A stretch of 64,000 bases of DNA from Pseudomonas sp. H1h (GCF_000633255.1 NZ_AYMJ01000025.1:1-64000); one strand, 5' to 3'; positions 7,756 to 17,067 are shown, numbered from the stretch's first letter. Notes: a model not told the origin generated them from the letters alone. Numbers and translations: made by a program.

Positions 7756-9122
7756 GTGGATTTTTCCTGAAGGGGAGGTGAGCTCAGCAGTGCGAGCACG
7801 TGGGTGGCGTCGAAGCGCAACACGGCGGCCATCGGCAACAACGTGAGCAGCGCTGCGGCGAGGAAGCAGTAGCGGAAACCGTCGCCGCCCAATGCCCCCA
7901 GCAATGAGCTGAGCAGCGCCGCGCCGAGGCAGAAACCGAGCTGACGATTGATGTTCCAGAGGGCGCTGGAGTGGCCCATTTTTTCCGGGGTCATGCCGAC
8001 AAACGCCAGGGTCTGTGCAGTCACGCTGCACAGGCTGCCGCCCAGTCCCATCAGGGCGTAGGCGATGATCAGAGGCGCTGCAGCGGGCTGTTCGATGCGC
8101 ATCAGCATGACAATCCCCAAGCATTGCAGGAGCATGCCGGTGATCAGCAACGGTTTGGGGCCAGTGCGATTGAAACTGCGTTTGCCGAGCATGATCGCCA
8201 CGCCCGAGGCGGCGGCCCAGGACAGCATCAGCGCGCCGGTTTGCGCGGCGCCGAAGCCGAGGTCGTGCAGGTACAACACGGCAATCATGTTGGTGCCGGT
8301 AAAGACCCCGGGCACAAACAGGTAGATCAGCATCGCCAGGCGCAGCGACGGGCTCTTGAGCAGTTGCAGGTCGAGGACAGCGTCGGGTTTGCGCCAGCCA
8401 TCGCGCAGGTACAGCCATAGGGTCAAGGCGCCGAGCAACAGGACGCCACCGGCGAGGTGACGGGTAGCGGCGGCGCTCGCCAGGCTCACGGCAATCAGTA
8501 ACAGACTCAGGGCTGAGACCGCCAGCAGCAGGCCGCGCAGGTCCAGCGTCGGGCGTTCTGTGCTGGGCTGATCTGCTTTCAACCAGAGCAGGCCCAAGGC
8601 AAACGCCAGCAGCGCCAGTGGCAGGTTCAGGTAGAAAATCCAGCGCCACGACAAGGCCTCGACGATCAGCCCGCCCGCTGCCGGCGACAGGGCCGGGACC
8701 ATCAGCGCGACCATCAACACCACCCCGGTCAGGTGCGCCCGCTGTGCCGCCGGAAATTGTCGATACGCCAGGGCCTGACCGACCGGCAGCAACAAGCCGC
8801 CACCGAGCCCTTGCAGCAGGCGCCAGCCGATCAGACTTTCAATCGACCCGGCCTGTGCCACCAGGCCCGAGGCGATCCCGAACAGCAGCAGCGAACTCAG
8901 GATCAACCGACGCTCGCCCAACCGTGCGGCCAGCCACACGCTCATCGGAATGATCAGCGTCAGCCCGAGCATGTAGGCGTTGGTGATCCACGCCAGTTGC
9001 GTCACCGAGGCGTGCAACTCCCGCGCGATGTCCGGGTAGGCAATGCTGGCGGCGAACATGTTCAGCAGGTCGAGGGCGAACCCGAACAAATACACCAGCG
9101 CGACTTTCGAGCGATAGGCCAT
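7752..9122 (-). CDS. MFS drug-resistance transporter (DHA2/EmrB-like)
   Basis: A 456-residue inner-membrane protein with about 14 hydrophobic helices. It carries an MFS motif A region (WLAARLGERRLILSS) and motif C-like glycines (LSPAAGGLIVEALSWRWIFYLN), the latter typical of the DHA2 proton antiporters. It probably exports small toxic compounds. It is divergent from a LysR gene, with a palindromic site between them, and is followed by an overlapping NTF2-like gene. Together they look like a regulated export/detoxification unit, but the substrate is unknown. Confidence 0.9.
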   Translation of the reverse strand: MAYRSKVALVYLFGFALDLLNMFAASIAYPDIARELHASVTQLAWITNAYMLGLTLIIPMSVWLAARLGERRLILSSLLLFGIASGLVAQAGSIESLIGWRLLQGLGGGLLLPVGQALAYRQFPAAQRAHLTGVVLMVALMVPALSPAAGGLIVEALSWRWIFYLNLPLALLAFALGLLWLKADQPSTERPTLDLRGLLLAVSALSLLLIAVSLASAAATRHLAGGVLLLGALTLWLYLRDGWRKPDAVLDLQLLKSPSLRLAMLIYLFVPGVFTGTNMIAVLYLHDLGFGAAQTGALMLSWAAASGVAIMLGKRSFNRTGPKPLLITGMLLQCLGIVMLMRIEQPAAAPLIIAYALMGLGGSLCSVTAQTLAFVGMTPEKMGHSSALWNINRQLGFCLGAALLSSLLGALGGDGFRYCFLAAALLTLLPMAAVLRFDATHVLALLSSPPLQEKST

Positions 9123-9196
9123 GGCAGCTTCCCTGTGATGAGACGTGCAGGTTAGGGCGCTGGAGACGTTAGGAAAACGCTGGTTTGCCTGCTAGT

Positions 9197-9217
9197 TTGT
9201 CAAAATAATTTTGACAA
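9197..9217. promoter_or_regulatory. 21-bp perfect palindrome, likely LysR operator
   Basis: TTGTCAAAAT, a central A, then ATTTTGACAA. The site lies 14 bp before the LysR gene start and 74 bp from the divergent MFS start. That is the position expected for autoregulation and control of the transporter. It also overlaps the ribosome-binding region of the LysR gene. Confidence 0.7.
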
Positions 9218-9231
9218 GGAGTGCCGTGACG

Positions 9232-10113
9232 ATGGTCAGCCTGGACCGTTTTGACACGTTCAAAGCCGTGGTGGAGGCTGGGTCATTGACCGCCGCCGCT
9301 GACACCCTGGGGCAGACCCGGGCGGTGGTGAGCTTCAACCTCAAGCGGCTGGAAGAGGAATTGGGCGTCACGCTGCTCACGCGCAACACCCGGCAACTGG
9401 CCCTGACCGATGCCGGCGAGCGTTTTTATCGCCGCTGTGTGCGCACTCTCGATGAAGCGCGTCTGGCGATCGAGGAGGCCCGTTCCGAGCACTCGCAACT
9501 CAAGGGCACGTTGCGCATCACCACCACCGTGGAATTCGCATTGGCTCAGGTGGTGCCGGCGCTGGAGGTGTTTCGCCAGCAACAGCCACAACTGAACATT
9601 CACCTGTCGACGTCCTCGACCCATGCTGATCTGATCTCCGAACGCTTCGACATGGCGATCCGCCTGGGACGTATGCACGACTCCAATCTGCGGGCGGTGC
9701 AGTTGTCGACGTTCGAAGTGTTTGCGGTGGCGGCGCCAGGTTTGGTCGAGCGCTTCACGCCGGTTGCCACGCTGGCAACGCTGGAGTCGATGCCGACCCT
9801 GGGCCACGGACGAGTACCGGAAATGACGGTCACCGACCTGACTGGCACCGAGCATGTCTACCAGCCAAAACCGGGGACCACCGCCATCGTTGCCGACAAC
9901 TCGGCGACGCTGCGGGCGTTTGCGTTGACCGGGCAAGGCGTGGCGATTCTGCCGCAGTGGCTGATTCAGGATGATCTGGAGGCCGGTCGACTGGTGCGGT
10001 TATTGGCGGATTACCGCTTTGCTCAGCAGGGGGTTTACGCGTTGTACCCGGATACCCGGCATTTGCCGCTGAAGGTGCGGGCGTTCATTGATTTCATGAA
10101 AGGCTGGGGATGA
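9232..10113 (+). CDS. LysR-family transcriptional regulator
   Basis: A 293-residue LysR protein (MVSLDRFDTFKAVVEAGSLT; helix-turn-helix within residues 1-60; effector-binding domain about 88-290). The ATG at 9232 sits ten bases after AAGGAG, so it is preferred to in-frame TTG or GTG codons upstream that fall within the palindrome and ribosome-binding site. It is divergent from the MFS/NTF2-like pair, which it probably regulates. Sequence type is close to the CrgA/AaeR-like LysR group; the inducer is unknown. Confidence 0.9.
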   Translation: MVSLDRFDTFKAVVEAGSLTAAADTLGQTRAVVSFNLKRLEEELGVTLLTRNTRQLALTDAGERFYRRCVRTLDEARLAIEEARSEHSQLKGTLRITTTVEFALAQVVPALEVFRQQQPQLNIHLSTSSTHADLISERFDMAIRLGRMHDSNLRAVQLSTFEVFAVAAPGLVERFTPVATLATLESMPTLGHGRVPEMTVTDLTGTEHVYQPKPGTTAIVADNSATLRAFALTGQGVAILPQWLIQDDLEAGRLVRLLADYRFAQQGVYALYPDTRHLPLKVRAFIDFMKGWG

Positions 10114-10130
10114 GTGTTGCCTGGCCAGGC

Positions 10131-10245
10131 CTCTTCGCGAGCAAGCCCGCTCCCACATTTGGAATGCATTCCCCTGTTGGAGCAGGCTCAGCCCACATCT
10201 GGAATGCATTCCCCTGTGGGAGCGGGCTTGCTCGCGAAAGCGTCA
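10131..10245. repeat. REP cluster with a 40-bp tandem duplication
   Basis: An inverted REP (TTCGCGAGCAAGCCCGCTCC, from 10134), a damaged one in the middle and an intact direct REP from about 10218. The linker GGAATGCATTCCCCTGT, itself containing the 12-bp palindrome GGAATGCATTCC, occurs at 10161 and again at 10201. Confidence 0.8.
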
Positions 10246-10253
10246 ACTCGGTC

Positions 10254-11078
10254 TCAAAGCTTCCCACGCAACCCGAACCGCTTCATCAATGTCGACTCCA
10301 GCAACCCCTTCGGCAAAAAAGTAGCCAGCAACGGCAACGCCCGGCTGCCATTACCAATGCGGATCAGGCGTGGCGGCTTGTCCTGCTGCACAGCCTTGAG
10401 CAATTCAGCGGCAAACTCACTGGCGGGGGTCGGCTTGTCCTGCGACGCCTTGGCCCGCGCGCGAATCCCCTCACGCAATGGAAACCACGGCGATTGCTCA
10501 TTGATCAACTGCTCGGCCTCATGCCCGGCATTCTTGGCGAAACTCGACTGAATTGCCCCTGGCTGCACTTCCATCACACGAATGCCAAACGGCGCCAGCT
10601 CCATGCGCAATGCATCGCTCAAGGCATGCACCGCGGCTTTCGAGGCGCAGTAGGCACCGGCGAACGGCGTGACCAAAACCCCTGAGACACTGCCGATATT
10701 CACCACCAAACCCTTGGCCCGGCGCAGCACCGGGAACAGGGCGCGAGTAACGCCAATGACCGAGAATACGTTGGTCTCGAACTGGCGTTGCATGGCCGGC
10801 ACGCCGCCATCGAGCAACGGCCCCATCGCACCATAACCGGCATTGTTGATCAGCACATCGAGGCCGCCATGCTGCTGGTTGATCCGTTCGCCAAGCTGTT
10901 CCAGCGCCACGCTGTCATTCACGTCCAGCTGGATCGCCGTGAACCCGGCTGCGGCGAGGGCGCGGACGTCCTCGGTCTTGCGCGCACTGGCCCAGACCTC
11001 GTAACCGGCGGCTTTGAACGCATCGGCGAGGGCGCGGCCGATGCCGCTGGAACAACCGGTGATCAACGCAACGGGCAT
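10254..11078 (-). CDS. Short-chain dehydrogenase/reductase
   Basis: A 274-residue classical SDR. It has the NAD(P)-binding GCSSGIGRA near the N-terminus, NNAG for the central sheet, GSVSG with the catalytic serine, and YCASK providing the catalytic Tyr and Lys. The ATG at 11078 follows AAGGAA and precedes the typical MPVALITG start. The substrate is unknown. Conserved C-terminal sequence ending in LMKRFGLRGKL is longer than the bare Rossmann core. It lies 36 bp downstream of a small membrane-protein gene on the same strand and may be cotranscribed with it. Confidence 0.92.
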   Translation of the reverse strand: MPVALITGCSSGIGRALADAFKAAGYEVWASARKTEDVRALAAAGFTAIQLDVNDSVALEQLGERINQQHGGLDVLINNAGYGAMGPLLDGGVPAMQRQFETNVFSVIGVTRALFPVLRRAKGLVVNIGSVSGVLVTPFAGAYCASKAAVHALSDALRMELAPFGIRVMEVQPGAIQSSFAKNAGHEAEQLINEQSPWFPLREGIRARAKASQDKPTPASEFAAELLKAVQQDKPPRLIRIGNGSRALPLLATFLPKGLLESTLMKRFGLRGKL

Positions 11079-11114
11079 GGCGCATTCCTTGTGCAAAAAA
11101 GTGGGGGAAGGGGA

Positions 11115-11579
11115 TCAGTCAGAGAAACTGCCTTGCAAACGCTCGGCGCGAAACTCAAGTGTTTGCGGACGATAACCGGCGCGCAGCGGTGGCAGGGGCA
11201 GGCAATCTTCCCAGTTGCCACCGGCCTGCAATTCACCGGGGCCACGATAGCGTGGGGCGGTGTATTGGTTGTCGGCCAGATTGACCGTGTCACCCGGTGC
11301 ATAGGCTGCGATGCGCCAGCGCAGTTCGGTCAGCGGGACGTCGTTGCCGTTTTTCATTTTCAGTTGCAGCGGGCGATCCGCGGGGCAGTGTTCAGGCGCG
11401 TAGGCAATGCGCATCTCCAGACGCGCCAGTTGCTTGAGCTCGCGGTTGTCCAGCCACACCACCCAGACCGCCACCAGCCCCAGGCCAACAGCGGCGGCCA
11501 CCGACACCGGTACAGCCTTGGCCGGATAGCGCAGCAACAGAATCAGCCAGGTGATGACCAGCAAAACGCCGATGAACAT
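11115..11579 (-). CDS. Small membrane protein of unknown function
   Basis: A 154-residue protein starting MFIGVLLVITWLILLLRYP. It has two N-terminal membrane helices (about 1-16 and 23-42), then a soluble domain, probably periplasmic, with a beta-rich pattern (LEMRIAYAPEHCPADRPLQLKMKN) and a possible disulphide pair. Homologues are, from memory, loosely labelled multidrug transporters in Pseudomonas, but nothing here looks like a transporter. The ATG at 11579 follows GAGG; a GTG three codons upstream is less likely. Confidence 0.7.
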   Translation of the reverse strand: MFIGVLLVITWLILLLRYPAKAVPVSVAAAVGLGLVAVWVVWLDNRELKQLARLEMRIAYAPEHCPADRPLQLKMKNGNDVPLTELRWRIAAYAPGDTVNLADNQYTAPRYRGPGELQAGGNWEDCLPLPPLRAGYRPQTLEFRAERLQGSFSD

Positions 11580-11670
11580 GTCGCACAACCTCGCAGGGAT
11601 AGAGGGGCATCCTACCTAAGCGTAGGTGAGGTTGGCGATGGGCAGGATTTCTGTGGTGAAGGTGAAGACG

Positions 11671-11769
11671 CCTTCGCGAGCAAGCCCGCTCCCACAGGGA
11701 TGGGAGCTGATCACAAAATCGAGCCATGCCTCGGCCCACTGTGGGAGCGGGCTTGCTCGCGAAGAGGCC
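11671..11769. repeat. Two REPs in outward orientation
   Basis: An inverted REP (11671-11695) and a direct REP (11741-11765) are separated by about 45 bp. They lie between the small membrane-protein gene and the alginate operon terminator. Confidence 0.85.
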
Positions 11770-11793
11770 AGTACCGACACCGCAGATCCCGGA

Positions 11794-11852
11794 TAAAAAA
11801 CGCCCCCGCCCAACCCACTGCGGATAGGGGACGCAGCGGGCTGGGCGGGGGC
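11794..11852 (-). terminator. Rho-independent terminator of the alginate operon
   Basis: On the minus strand GCCCCCGCCCAGCCC pairs with GGGTTGGGCGGGGGC, a 15-bp stem followed by a T-run (A-run on the plus strand at 11795-11800). It begins 17 bp after the algA stop. Confidence 0.9.
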
Positions 11853-11869
11853 TTTTAATTACAGAGCGA

Positions 11870-13321
11870 TCACTGCGCGATGGTTTTCACCGACACGCCG
11901 CGTTCGATCGGAGTCGAGCGACCGTAGATGTCTTCGAAACGCTCGATATCGTCTTCACCCAGGTACGAGCCCGACTGTACTTCGATGATTTCCAGCGGGA
12001 TCTTGCCCGGGTTGCGCAGACGGTGCACCGAGGCGATCGGGATGTAGGTCGACTGGTTTTCGCAGAGCAGGAACACGTTTTCATCGCAGGTCACTTCGGC
12101 GGTGCCACTGACCACGATCCAGTGCTCGGCGCGGTGGTGGTGCATCTGCAGCGACAGGCACGCGCCCGGTTTCACTGAGATGTGCTTGACCTGGAAACGC
12201 CCGCCCATGTCCACCGAATCGTACGAACCCCAAGGACGATAGACTTCGCAGTGGTTCTGGGTTTCGCTGCGGCCCTGCTCGTTGAGCGTGTTGACCATCT
12301 GCTTGACGCCCTGAACCTTGTCTTTGTGGGCGATCATCATCGCGTCTTTGGTTTCGACCACGACGATGTTTTCCAGGCCGATCACCGACACCAGTTTGCC
12401 GTTGCCGTGGATCATGCAGTTTTTGCTGTCCTGAATCACCACATCGCCTTTGCTGACGTTGCCGTTAGCGTCCTTCTCGTTGACTTCCCACAGCGACGAC
12501 CAGCAACCGACATCGCTCCAGCCGGCGGTCAGCGGCACCACGCAGGCGCGTTGGGTTTTTTCCATCACCGAGTAGTCGATGGAGTTGTCCGGGCAGCAGG
12601 CGAAGGTGGCTTCGTCGAAGGTGATGGTGTCGTTGTCCTGCTCGCTGCGCTCAAGGGTCAGCAGGCAAGTGTCGTAGATGTCCGGATCGTGCTTTTTCAG
12701 CTCTTCGAGGAAGCGGCTGGCGCGGAACAGGAACATGCCGCTGTTCCAGTAGTAACCACCGGACTCGACGTACTCGGTGGCGCGTTTGACGTCGGGTTTT
12801 TCCACGAAGTGCGAGACACGGCTCACGCCCTCGGGCAGCAGTGAATCGCCGGTGGACTTGATGTAGCCGTAACCGGTTTCCGGTTTGGTGGCCGGCACGC
12901 CGAACAGCACCATCTCGCCGTTTTCGGCGGCCACGGTGGCCAGGGCGAGGGCACGTTGCAGGGCTTTCTGGTCTTCCAGCACGTGGTCGGCCGGCAGCAC
13001 CAGCATCAGCTCGTCACGGCCTTCGTTGACCAACATCATCGCGGTCAGCGCCACCGCCGGCGCCGTGTTGCGGCCGAACGGCTCCATCAGGATGCGCTGG
13101 CATTCGAGATTGCGATTGGCCAACTGCTCGTTGACGATGAAGCGGTGATCCTTGTTGCAGACCACGATCGGCGTGTCCATGCCTTCGAACACCAGGCGTT
13201 CCAGGGTTTGCTGGAACAGCGTGTGTTCACCGGTCAGGGCGAGGAATTGCTTGGGGAATTGCTTGCGCGAAAGCGGCCAAAGACGTGAACCGCTACCACC
13301 TGACAAGATCACCGGAATCAT
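11870..13321 (-). CDS. algA: Mannose-1-phosphate guanylyltransferase / mannose-6-phosphate isomerase
   Basis: A 483-residue bifunctional enzyme. It supplies mannose-6-phosphate from fructose-6-phosphate and converts mannose-1-phosphate plus GTP to GDP-mannose, both cytoplasmic steps of alginate precursor synthesis. The N-terminal nucleotidyltransferase domain has the signature GGSGSRLWPLSRKQFPKQ (about residues 8-25). The C-terminal type II isomerase cupin has the metal-binding pattern MHHHRAEHW. The ATG at 13321 follows GGAG and gives the family start MIPVILSGG. It is the last gene of the operon and is separated from algF by a 215-bp gap holding a REPIN. Confidence 0.96.
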   Translation of the reverse strand: MIPVILSGGSGSRLWPLSRKQFPKQFLALTGEHTLFQQTLERLVFEGMDTPIVVCNKDHRFIVNEQLANRNLECQRILMEPFGRNTAPAVALTAMMLVNEGRDELMLVLPADHVLEDQKALQRALALATVAAENGEMVLFGVPATKPETGYGYIKSTGDSLLPEGVSRVSHFVEKPDVKRATEYVESGGYYWNSGMFLFRASRFLEELKKHDPDIYDTCLLTLERSEQDNDTITFDEATFACCPDNSIDYSVMEKTQRACVVPLTAGWSDVGCWSSLWEVNEKDANGNVSKGDVVIQDSKNCMIHGNGKLVSVIGLENIVVVETKDAMMIAHKDKVQGVKQMVNTLNEQGRSETQNHCEVYRPWGSYDSVDMGGRFQVKHISVKPGACLSLQMHHHRAEHWIVVSGTAEVTCDENVFLLCENQSTYIPIASVHRLRNPGKIPLEIIEVQSGSYLGEDDIERFEDIYGRSTPIERGVSVKTIAQ

Positions 13322-13418
13322 ATTGTTTACTCCATAAAATCGATTGGTTAGAGGCACGAACGTTGTGTCGTTTCACTCTTGTTGTTGTCTCGTATCCGAA
13401 CTGACAACCCGGTCAAGG

Positions 13419-13506
13419 GTGGGAGGGGGCTTGCTCCCGAAGGCGGTGCATCAGTCGACACATCTGTTGAATGTCGGACCGCTTTCGCGAGCAGGCTCGC
13501 TCCCAC
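13419..13506. repeat. Asymmetric REPIN between algF and algA
   Basis: The left arm is the GGGGGCTTGCTCCCG variant while the right arm is the CGAGCCTGCTCGCG variant, so the two halves come from different REP subtypes. Confidence 0.85.
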
Positions 13507-13536
13507 AGGGGGGACTGAGTCAGTTCGGAAAATTTG

Positions 13537-14193
13537 TTAGCGGGTCGACACCGGGCGTTTCACCCAGACTGGCGACAGGCTGCTGCCGGAACCCGTGACG
13601 TACAGCACTGCGGCCTCACCGCGCTCCAGGGCGACCGGTTTCACGTCGCCGACTTTCTTGTCGCCTTCGTACAGCGCCAGGCTGACTTTCACCGGGTTGA
13701 TTTCACGCTCGCCACGGCCCTTGGCGGCGACGTTTGGCACCACGTCGGTCTTGCCGTCGGCGGTCTTCAGAGTCAGCGGCTTGTCGCTGAGGTTCTGCAC
13801 GCGCACCAGGGATTTCTGCTTGTTCTTGAACGGCGGCTCTTCAATCAGTTGCGGCGCGCCGGAAGCGTTGTTGACCAGGGTGTAGTAATGGTCACCGGCG
13901 AGTTTCACCGGCAGGGTCTGGCTGCCGACCTTGGCGCTGTAGTCGCCGCCCGGCATGAAGCTGAAGTCGCTGCTGGCCAGTGGCGCAACGTCGCTCAGGC
14001 TGGTGCTGCCGACGGTGGCACTGACTTCGGCGTTGCTGGCGTTGTAGACCCGCACGAAGGTCGAGCCTTTCGGGGCAGTCGGGCCGTACAGCGCGGCGTC
14101 ACCACCGGCAAAAGCCTGTACCGACAGCACGCTCAGACCCGCAACCAGAGCGAAGCTTTTAGCGAGACGACGAGGAGTAGTTGTGAAAGTCAT
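13537..14193 (-). CDS. algF: Alginate O-acetyltransferase AlgF
   Basis: A 218-residue periplasmic protein with a Sec signal peptide (about residues 1-29, ending SVQAFAGG). It is needed with AlgI and AlgJ for O-acetylation of mannuronate residues. The mature part is predicted to form beta sandwiches (STFVRVYNASNAEVSATVG; LVRVQNLSDKPLTLKT), consistent with the family. It sits 15 bp after algJ, as in all Pseudomonas alginate operons. No catalytic residues are assigned to this family; a scaffold or adaptor role is usual. Confidence 0.95.
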   Translation of the reverse strand: MTFTTTPRRLAKSFALVAGLSVLSVQAFAGGDAALYGPTAPKGSTFVRVYNASNAEVSATVGSTSLSDVAPLASSDFSFMPGGDYSAKVGSQTLPVKLAGDHYYTLVNNASGAPQLIEEPPFKNKQKSLVRVQNLSDKPLTLKTADGKTDVVPNVAAKGRGEREINPVKVSLALYEGDKKVGDVKPVALERGEAAVLYVTGSGSSLSPVWVKRPVSTR

Positions 14194-14208
14194 GGTGTTA
14201 CCTCTCTT

Positions 14209-15384
14209 TCAGTTTTGCGCCCGATCGGGCGTCTCGGATTTAGTGTTGATGGCTACGTTTTGTTGGCGAGCACCGGCTTGTTTGAGCTCTGCGACCCACT
14301 GCGGGTCGGCGTCGCCGATTTCGTTGTTCACAGGCAGATATCGTTCAGGAAACTCCCAGATCAGCACCTGTGGCGGGCTGTTCTTGAAGTCATCGCTTTT
14401 CAGGTAGCTGAGCATCGGCAGGATCGGGCCGTGGCCGTCTTCGGCGTAGTTCACGACGTCACTGTGCAGCGCTTGCTTGAGCGCACCGACGAAGTTCCAG
14501 TTGGGGTTGGCGCTGTAGCTGGTGCCGATCAGTGCGACCGGTACTTCGCTGTCGGCGAACAGCGCGTCGTCACCGGCAGGCTGCTCGGCGGCGGCCACGG
14601 TGTTGCGTTTTTGCAGCGGTTCTTGCGCCGGCATCAGGTTTTCGAACAGCGGATCGAGCGGCAGGAACAGACGCAGGTCGCCCTTGTGCGTGACCTTCTC
14701 GGCAGGCGTGGTGACGAAACGCTGCGGCTCGCCGCTGAGCGGGAACTTGACGGCGATGGTCTTGGCCAGGGTGTTGGCGGCGATTTCCGCGCCTTCCGGG
14801 GTCCAGTGGGTGTCAGTGCGCAGGAACACTTGCTGACCGTTCTGCTTGGCCTTTTGCAGCGGGCCGAGCAGGTCCGGGGCGAGGATCTTGTCCGCCGCGA
14901 CACGGGCGTGGAAGTCCTGATAGAGGTTGGCGTGGATGCTCGCCGGTTTCACTTCACCCAGGTGTTCCGGGTACAGGCGAACCTTGGCCGGCACAATCGC
15001 CATCACCAGTTTCACGCCTTTGGCCTTGAGGGTCTGGCGCACGCCTTCGACCAGCGCGTAGTTGCCTTGCAGGTTCAGCTCTTCGTTGACGATCGGGTTG
15101 AATTCCTCGTCGCTGTACAGCCACTGATCGCGACCGAGCACCACGCCCGGACGACCTTCGTTGAACAGTTTGAAATCCAGCGCAGCCCAGAGGTTGGTGC
15201 CCAGACGCTTGATCGGGAATTCATCGTCGTAGTGGGTTTCCACGGCTTTGGTCCAGCGACCGTTGAGCACCGTCGCATCGGCGTTGGTGCTGAAGCCGAA
15301 GAAGCTGCGCACCGACCACAGACCGAGCACCAGCAGGGTCACCAGAAACAGCGCGATGTAGAAGATGCGTAATGAGCGGGTCAT
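14209..15384 (-). CDS. algJ: Alginate O-acetyltransferase AlgJ (SGNH-like)
   Basis: A 391-residue protein with an N-terminal membrane anchor or uncleaved signal (about residues 7-28) and a periplasmic SGNH-hydrolase-like domain. The catalytic residues expected for the family are present: Asp191 and His193 in TDTHW, and Ser289 in IGTSYS. It acts with AlgI and AlgF to acetylate alginate. It begins 10 bp after algI and ends 15 bp before algF, supporting a single transcript. Confidence 0.95.
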   Translation of the reverse strand: MTRSLRIFYIALFLVTLLVLGLWSVRSFFGFSTNADATVLNGRWTKAVETHYDDEFPIKRLGTNLWAALDFKLFNEGRPGVVLGRDQWLYSDEEFNPIVNEELNLQGNYALVEGVRQTLKAKGVKLVMAIVPAKVRLYPEHLGEVKPASIHANLYQDFHARVAADKILAPDLLGPLQKAKQNGQQVFLRTDTHWTPEGAEIAANTLAKTIAVKFPLSGEPQRFVTTPAEKVTHKGDLRLFLPLDPLFENLMPAQEPLQKRNTVAAAEQPAGDDALFADSEVPVALIGTSYSANPNWNFVGALKQALHSDVVNYAEDGHGPILPMLSYLKSDDFKNSPPQVLIWEFPERYLPVNNEIGDADPQWVAELKQAGARQQNVAINTKSETPDRAQN

Positions 15385-15394
15385 GTCAGATCCC

Positions 15395-16960
15395 TCAGAA
15401 CTGGAAGTAAAGGAACGGCGAGAAGCTTTGCGCCGAGAGTTTGAGAATCGAGGCGATGAACAGCAGCAGGATCAGCCCGCGCATCACGTAGCGCGACCAG
15501 TCCGCCGTCCAGTACGCCGGTTGCACCTGGGCGTCGACGCCGACGGTGTAGCCAGGCTCATGGATGTTCGCCGGGTTTTCGCCCGGGGCTGCCTTGATCA
15601 TTCCCGGGGTCGCTGTGGCGGGGCCATCGGTCTCGACGTTGACCGCAGGTTTGGTCTTGGCTGGCGGTTGATTGGTGTACAGATCACGCAGGCCGAAGAA
15701 CGCCAGCGTCACGTACGCCACCACCAGAGTCGCCACTTGCAGGCCGGTGAGGCTGGCCTGATTGAGTTCCGACAGCGACCAGTCGCCGAAGCCGAACATT
15801 GCGCCGTACATGCGGCCGGCAACGTGCAGGTTCTCGGCGCGGAAGATCACCCAGCCCATCACCACCAACAGGAAGGTCAGTGCCCAGCGGATCGGATTGA
15901 GGCTGCGCGGCGAGGTGTTGAGGCCGAGCATTTTCTCGATCGCCAGCCACATGCCGTGCCACGCACCCCAGACGATGTAGGTGATGTTCGCGCCGTGCCA
16001 CAGACCACCGAGGAGCATGGTCAGGAACAGGTTGCGATAGGTCATCAGCGTGCCTTTTCGGTTGCCGCCGAGGGTGATGTAGAGGTAGTCGCGCAGCCAG
16101 GTCGACAGGCTGATGTGCCAGCGGCGCCAAAACTCGGTGATCGACTGGCTGATGTAAGGCTGCTTGAAGTTTTCCATGAAACGGAAACCCATCATCAAGC
16201 CCAGGCCGATGGCCATGTCGCTGTAACCGGAGAAGTCGAAGTACAGTTGTGCGGTGTAGGCCAGTGCGCCGAGCCAGGCATCCCCCGTGGTCGGGTTTTG
16301 CAGGGCGAAGCAGTGGTCGGCCACCACCGCGAGGGTGTCGGCAATGAAGACCTTTTTGATGAAGCCCTGCATGAACCGCGTGCAGCCCTCGGAGAACTTG
16401 TCGAGGGTGTGGGTGCGGTTGTTGAACTGGTCGGCCAGGTCTCGGAAGCGCAGAACCGGACCGGCAATCAGGTGCGGGAAGATCGCCACGAACGCCGCGA
16501 AGTCGATCAGGTTGCGCGTAGCCGGGGTGTCGCCGCGGTACACGTCGATGATGTAGCTGATCGACTCGAAGATGTAGAACGAGATGCCGATCGGCAGCAG
16601 CACGTGGGTCAGGATGAACGGCTCCAGACCGAACGAGGTCATGATCGCGTTGATGCTGTCCACGCCGAAGTTGGCGTATTTGAAGTAGCCGAGGATGCAC
16701 AGATCGACCGCCACACCGAGCAGCAGCCAGCGCTGTGCCGGTTTGGTGCGGACACCGGCGGCACCGACTTTCAGGCCGATCCAGTAGTTCCACAAGGTGA
16801 CGCCGGCGAACAGCGCCAGGAAGTCCACCCGCCACCACGCATAGAACACGTAGCTGGCGATCAGCAGCAACAGGTTGCGGTAGCGTTGCCCGCTCAGATA
16901 GTACAAGCCGAGAAAGATCGGCAAGAACAGAAACAGGAACACGTTGGATGAAAATACCAT
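15395..16960 (-). CDS. algI: MBOAT acetyltransferase AlgI
   Basis: A 521-residue polytopic inner-membrane protein of the membrane-bound O-acyltransferase family that transfers acetyl groups across the membrane for alginate acetylation. The essential histidine is His322 in GGLWHGANITYIVWGAWHG, the same number as in P. aeruginosa. The start at 16960 (MVFSSNVFLFLFLPIF) matches the family; the frame extends 13 codons further upstream but without support. A REPIN lies in the 336-bp algL-algI gap, unusual within an otherwise compact operon. Confidence 0.96.
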   Translation of the reverse strand: MVFSSNVFLFLFLPIFLGLYYLSGQRYRNLLLLIASYVFYAWWRVDFLALFAGVTLWNYWIGLKVGAAGVRTKPAQRWLLLGVAVDLCILGYFKYANFGVDSINAIMTSFGLEPFILTHVLLPIGISFYIFESISYIIDVYRGDTPATRNLIDFAAFVAIFPHLIAGPVLRFRDLADQFNNRTHTLDKFSEGCTRFMQGFIKKVFIADTLAVVADHCFALQNPTTGDAWLGALAYTAQLYFDFSGYSDMAIGLGLMMGFRFMENFKQPYISQSITEFWRRWHISLSTWLRDYLYITLGGNRKGTLMTYRNLFLTMLLGGLWHGANITYIVWGAWHGMWLAIEKMLGLNTSPRSLNPIRWALTFLLVVMGWVIFRAENLHVAGRMYGAMFGFGDWSLSELNQASLTGLQVATLVVAYVTLAFFGLRDLYTNQPPAKTKPAVNVETDGPATATPGMIKAAPGENPANIHEPGYTVGVDAQVQPAYWTADWSRYVMRGLILLLFIASILKLSAQSFSPFLYFQF

Positions 16961-17067
16961 CCCGATCTCTCCATGTTTGAACCAACAGTCAAGGGCCAAA
17001 GCCCCCCCAAACCCCCCATGGAAACCGGGAGGGCTAACTCACACATCTCAAACCTGACACTTGACCT

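Noticed and set aside
11115..11579. Multidrug transporter label for the small membrane protein
   Set aside because: Only two helices and a soluble domain are present, so a transporter function is not supported.
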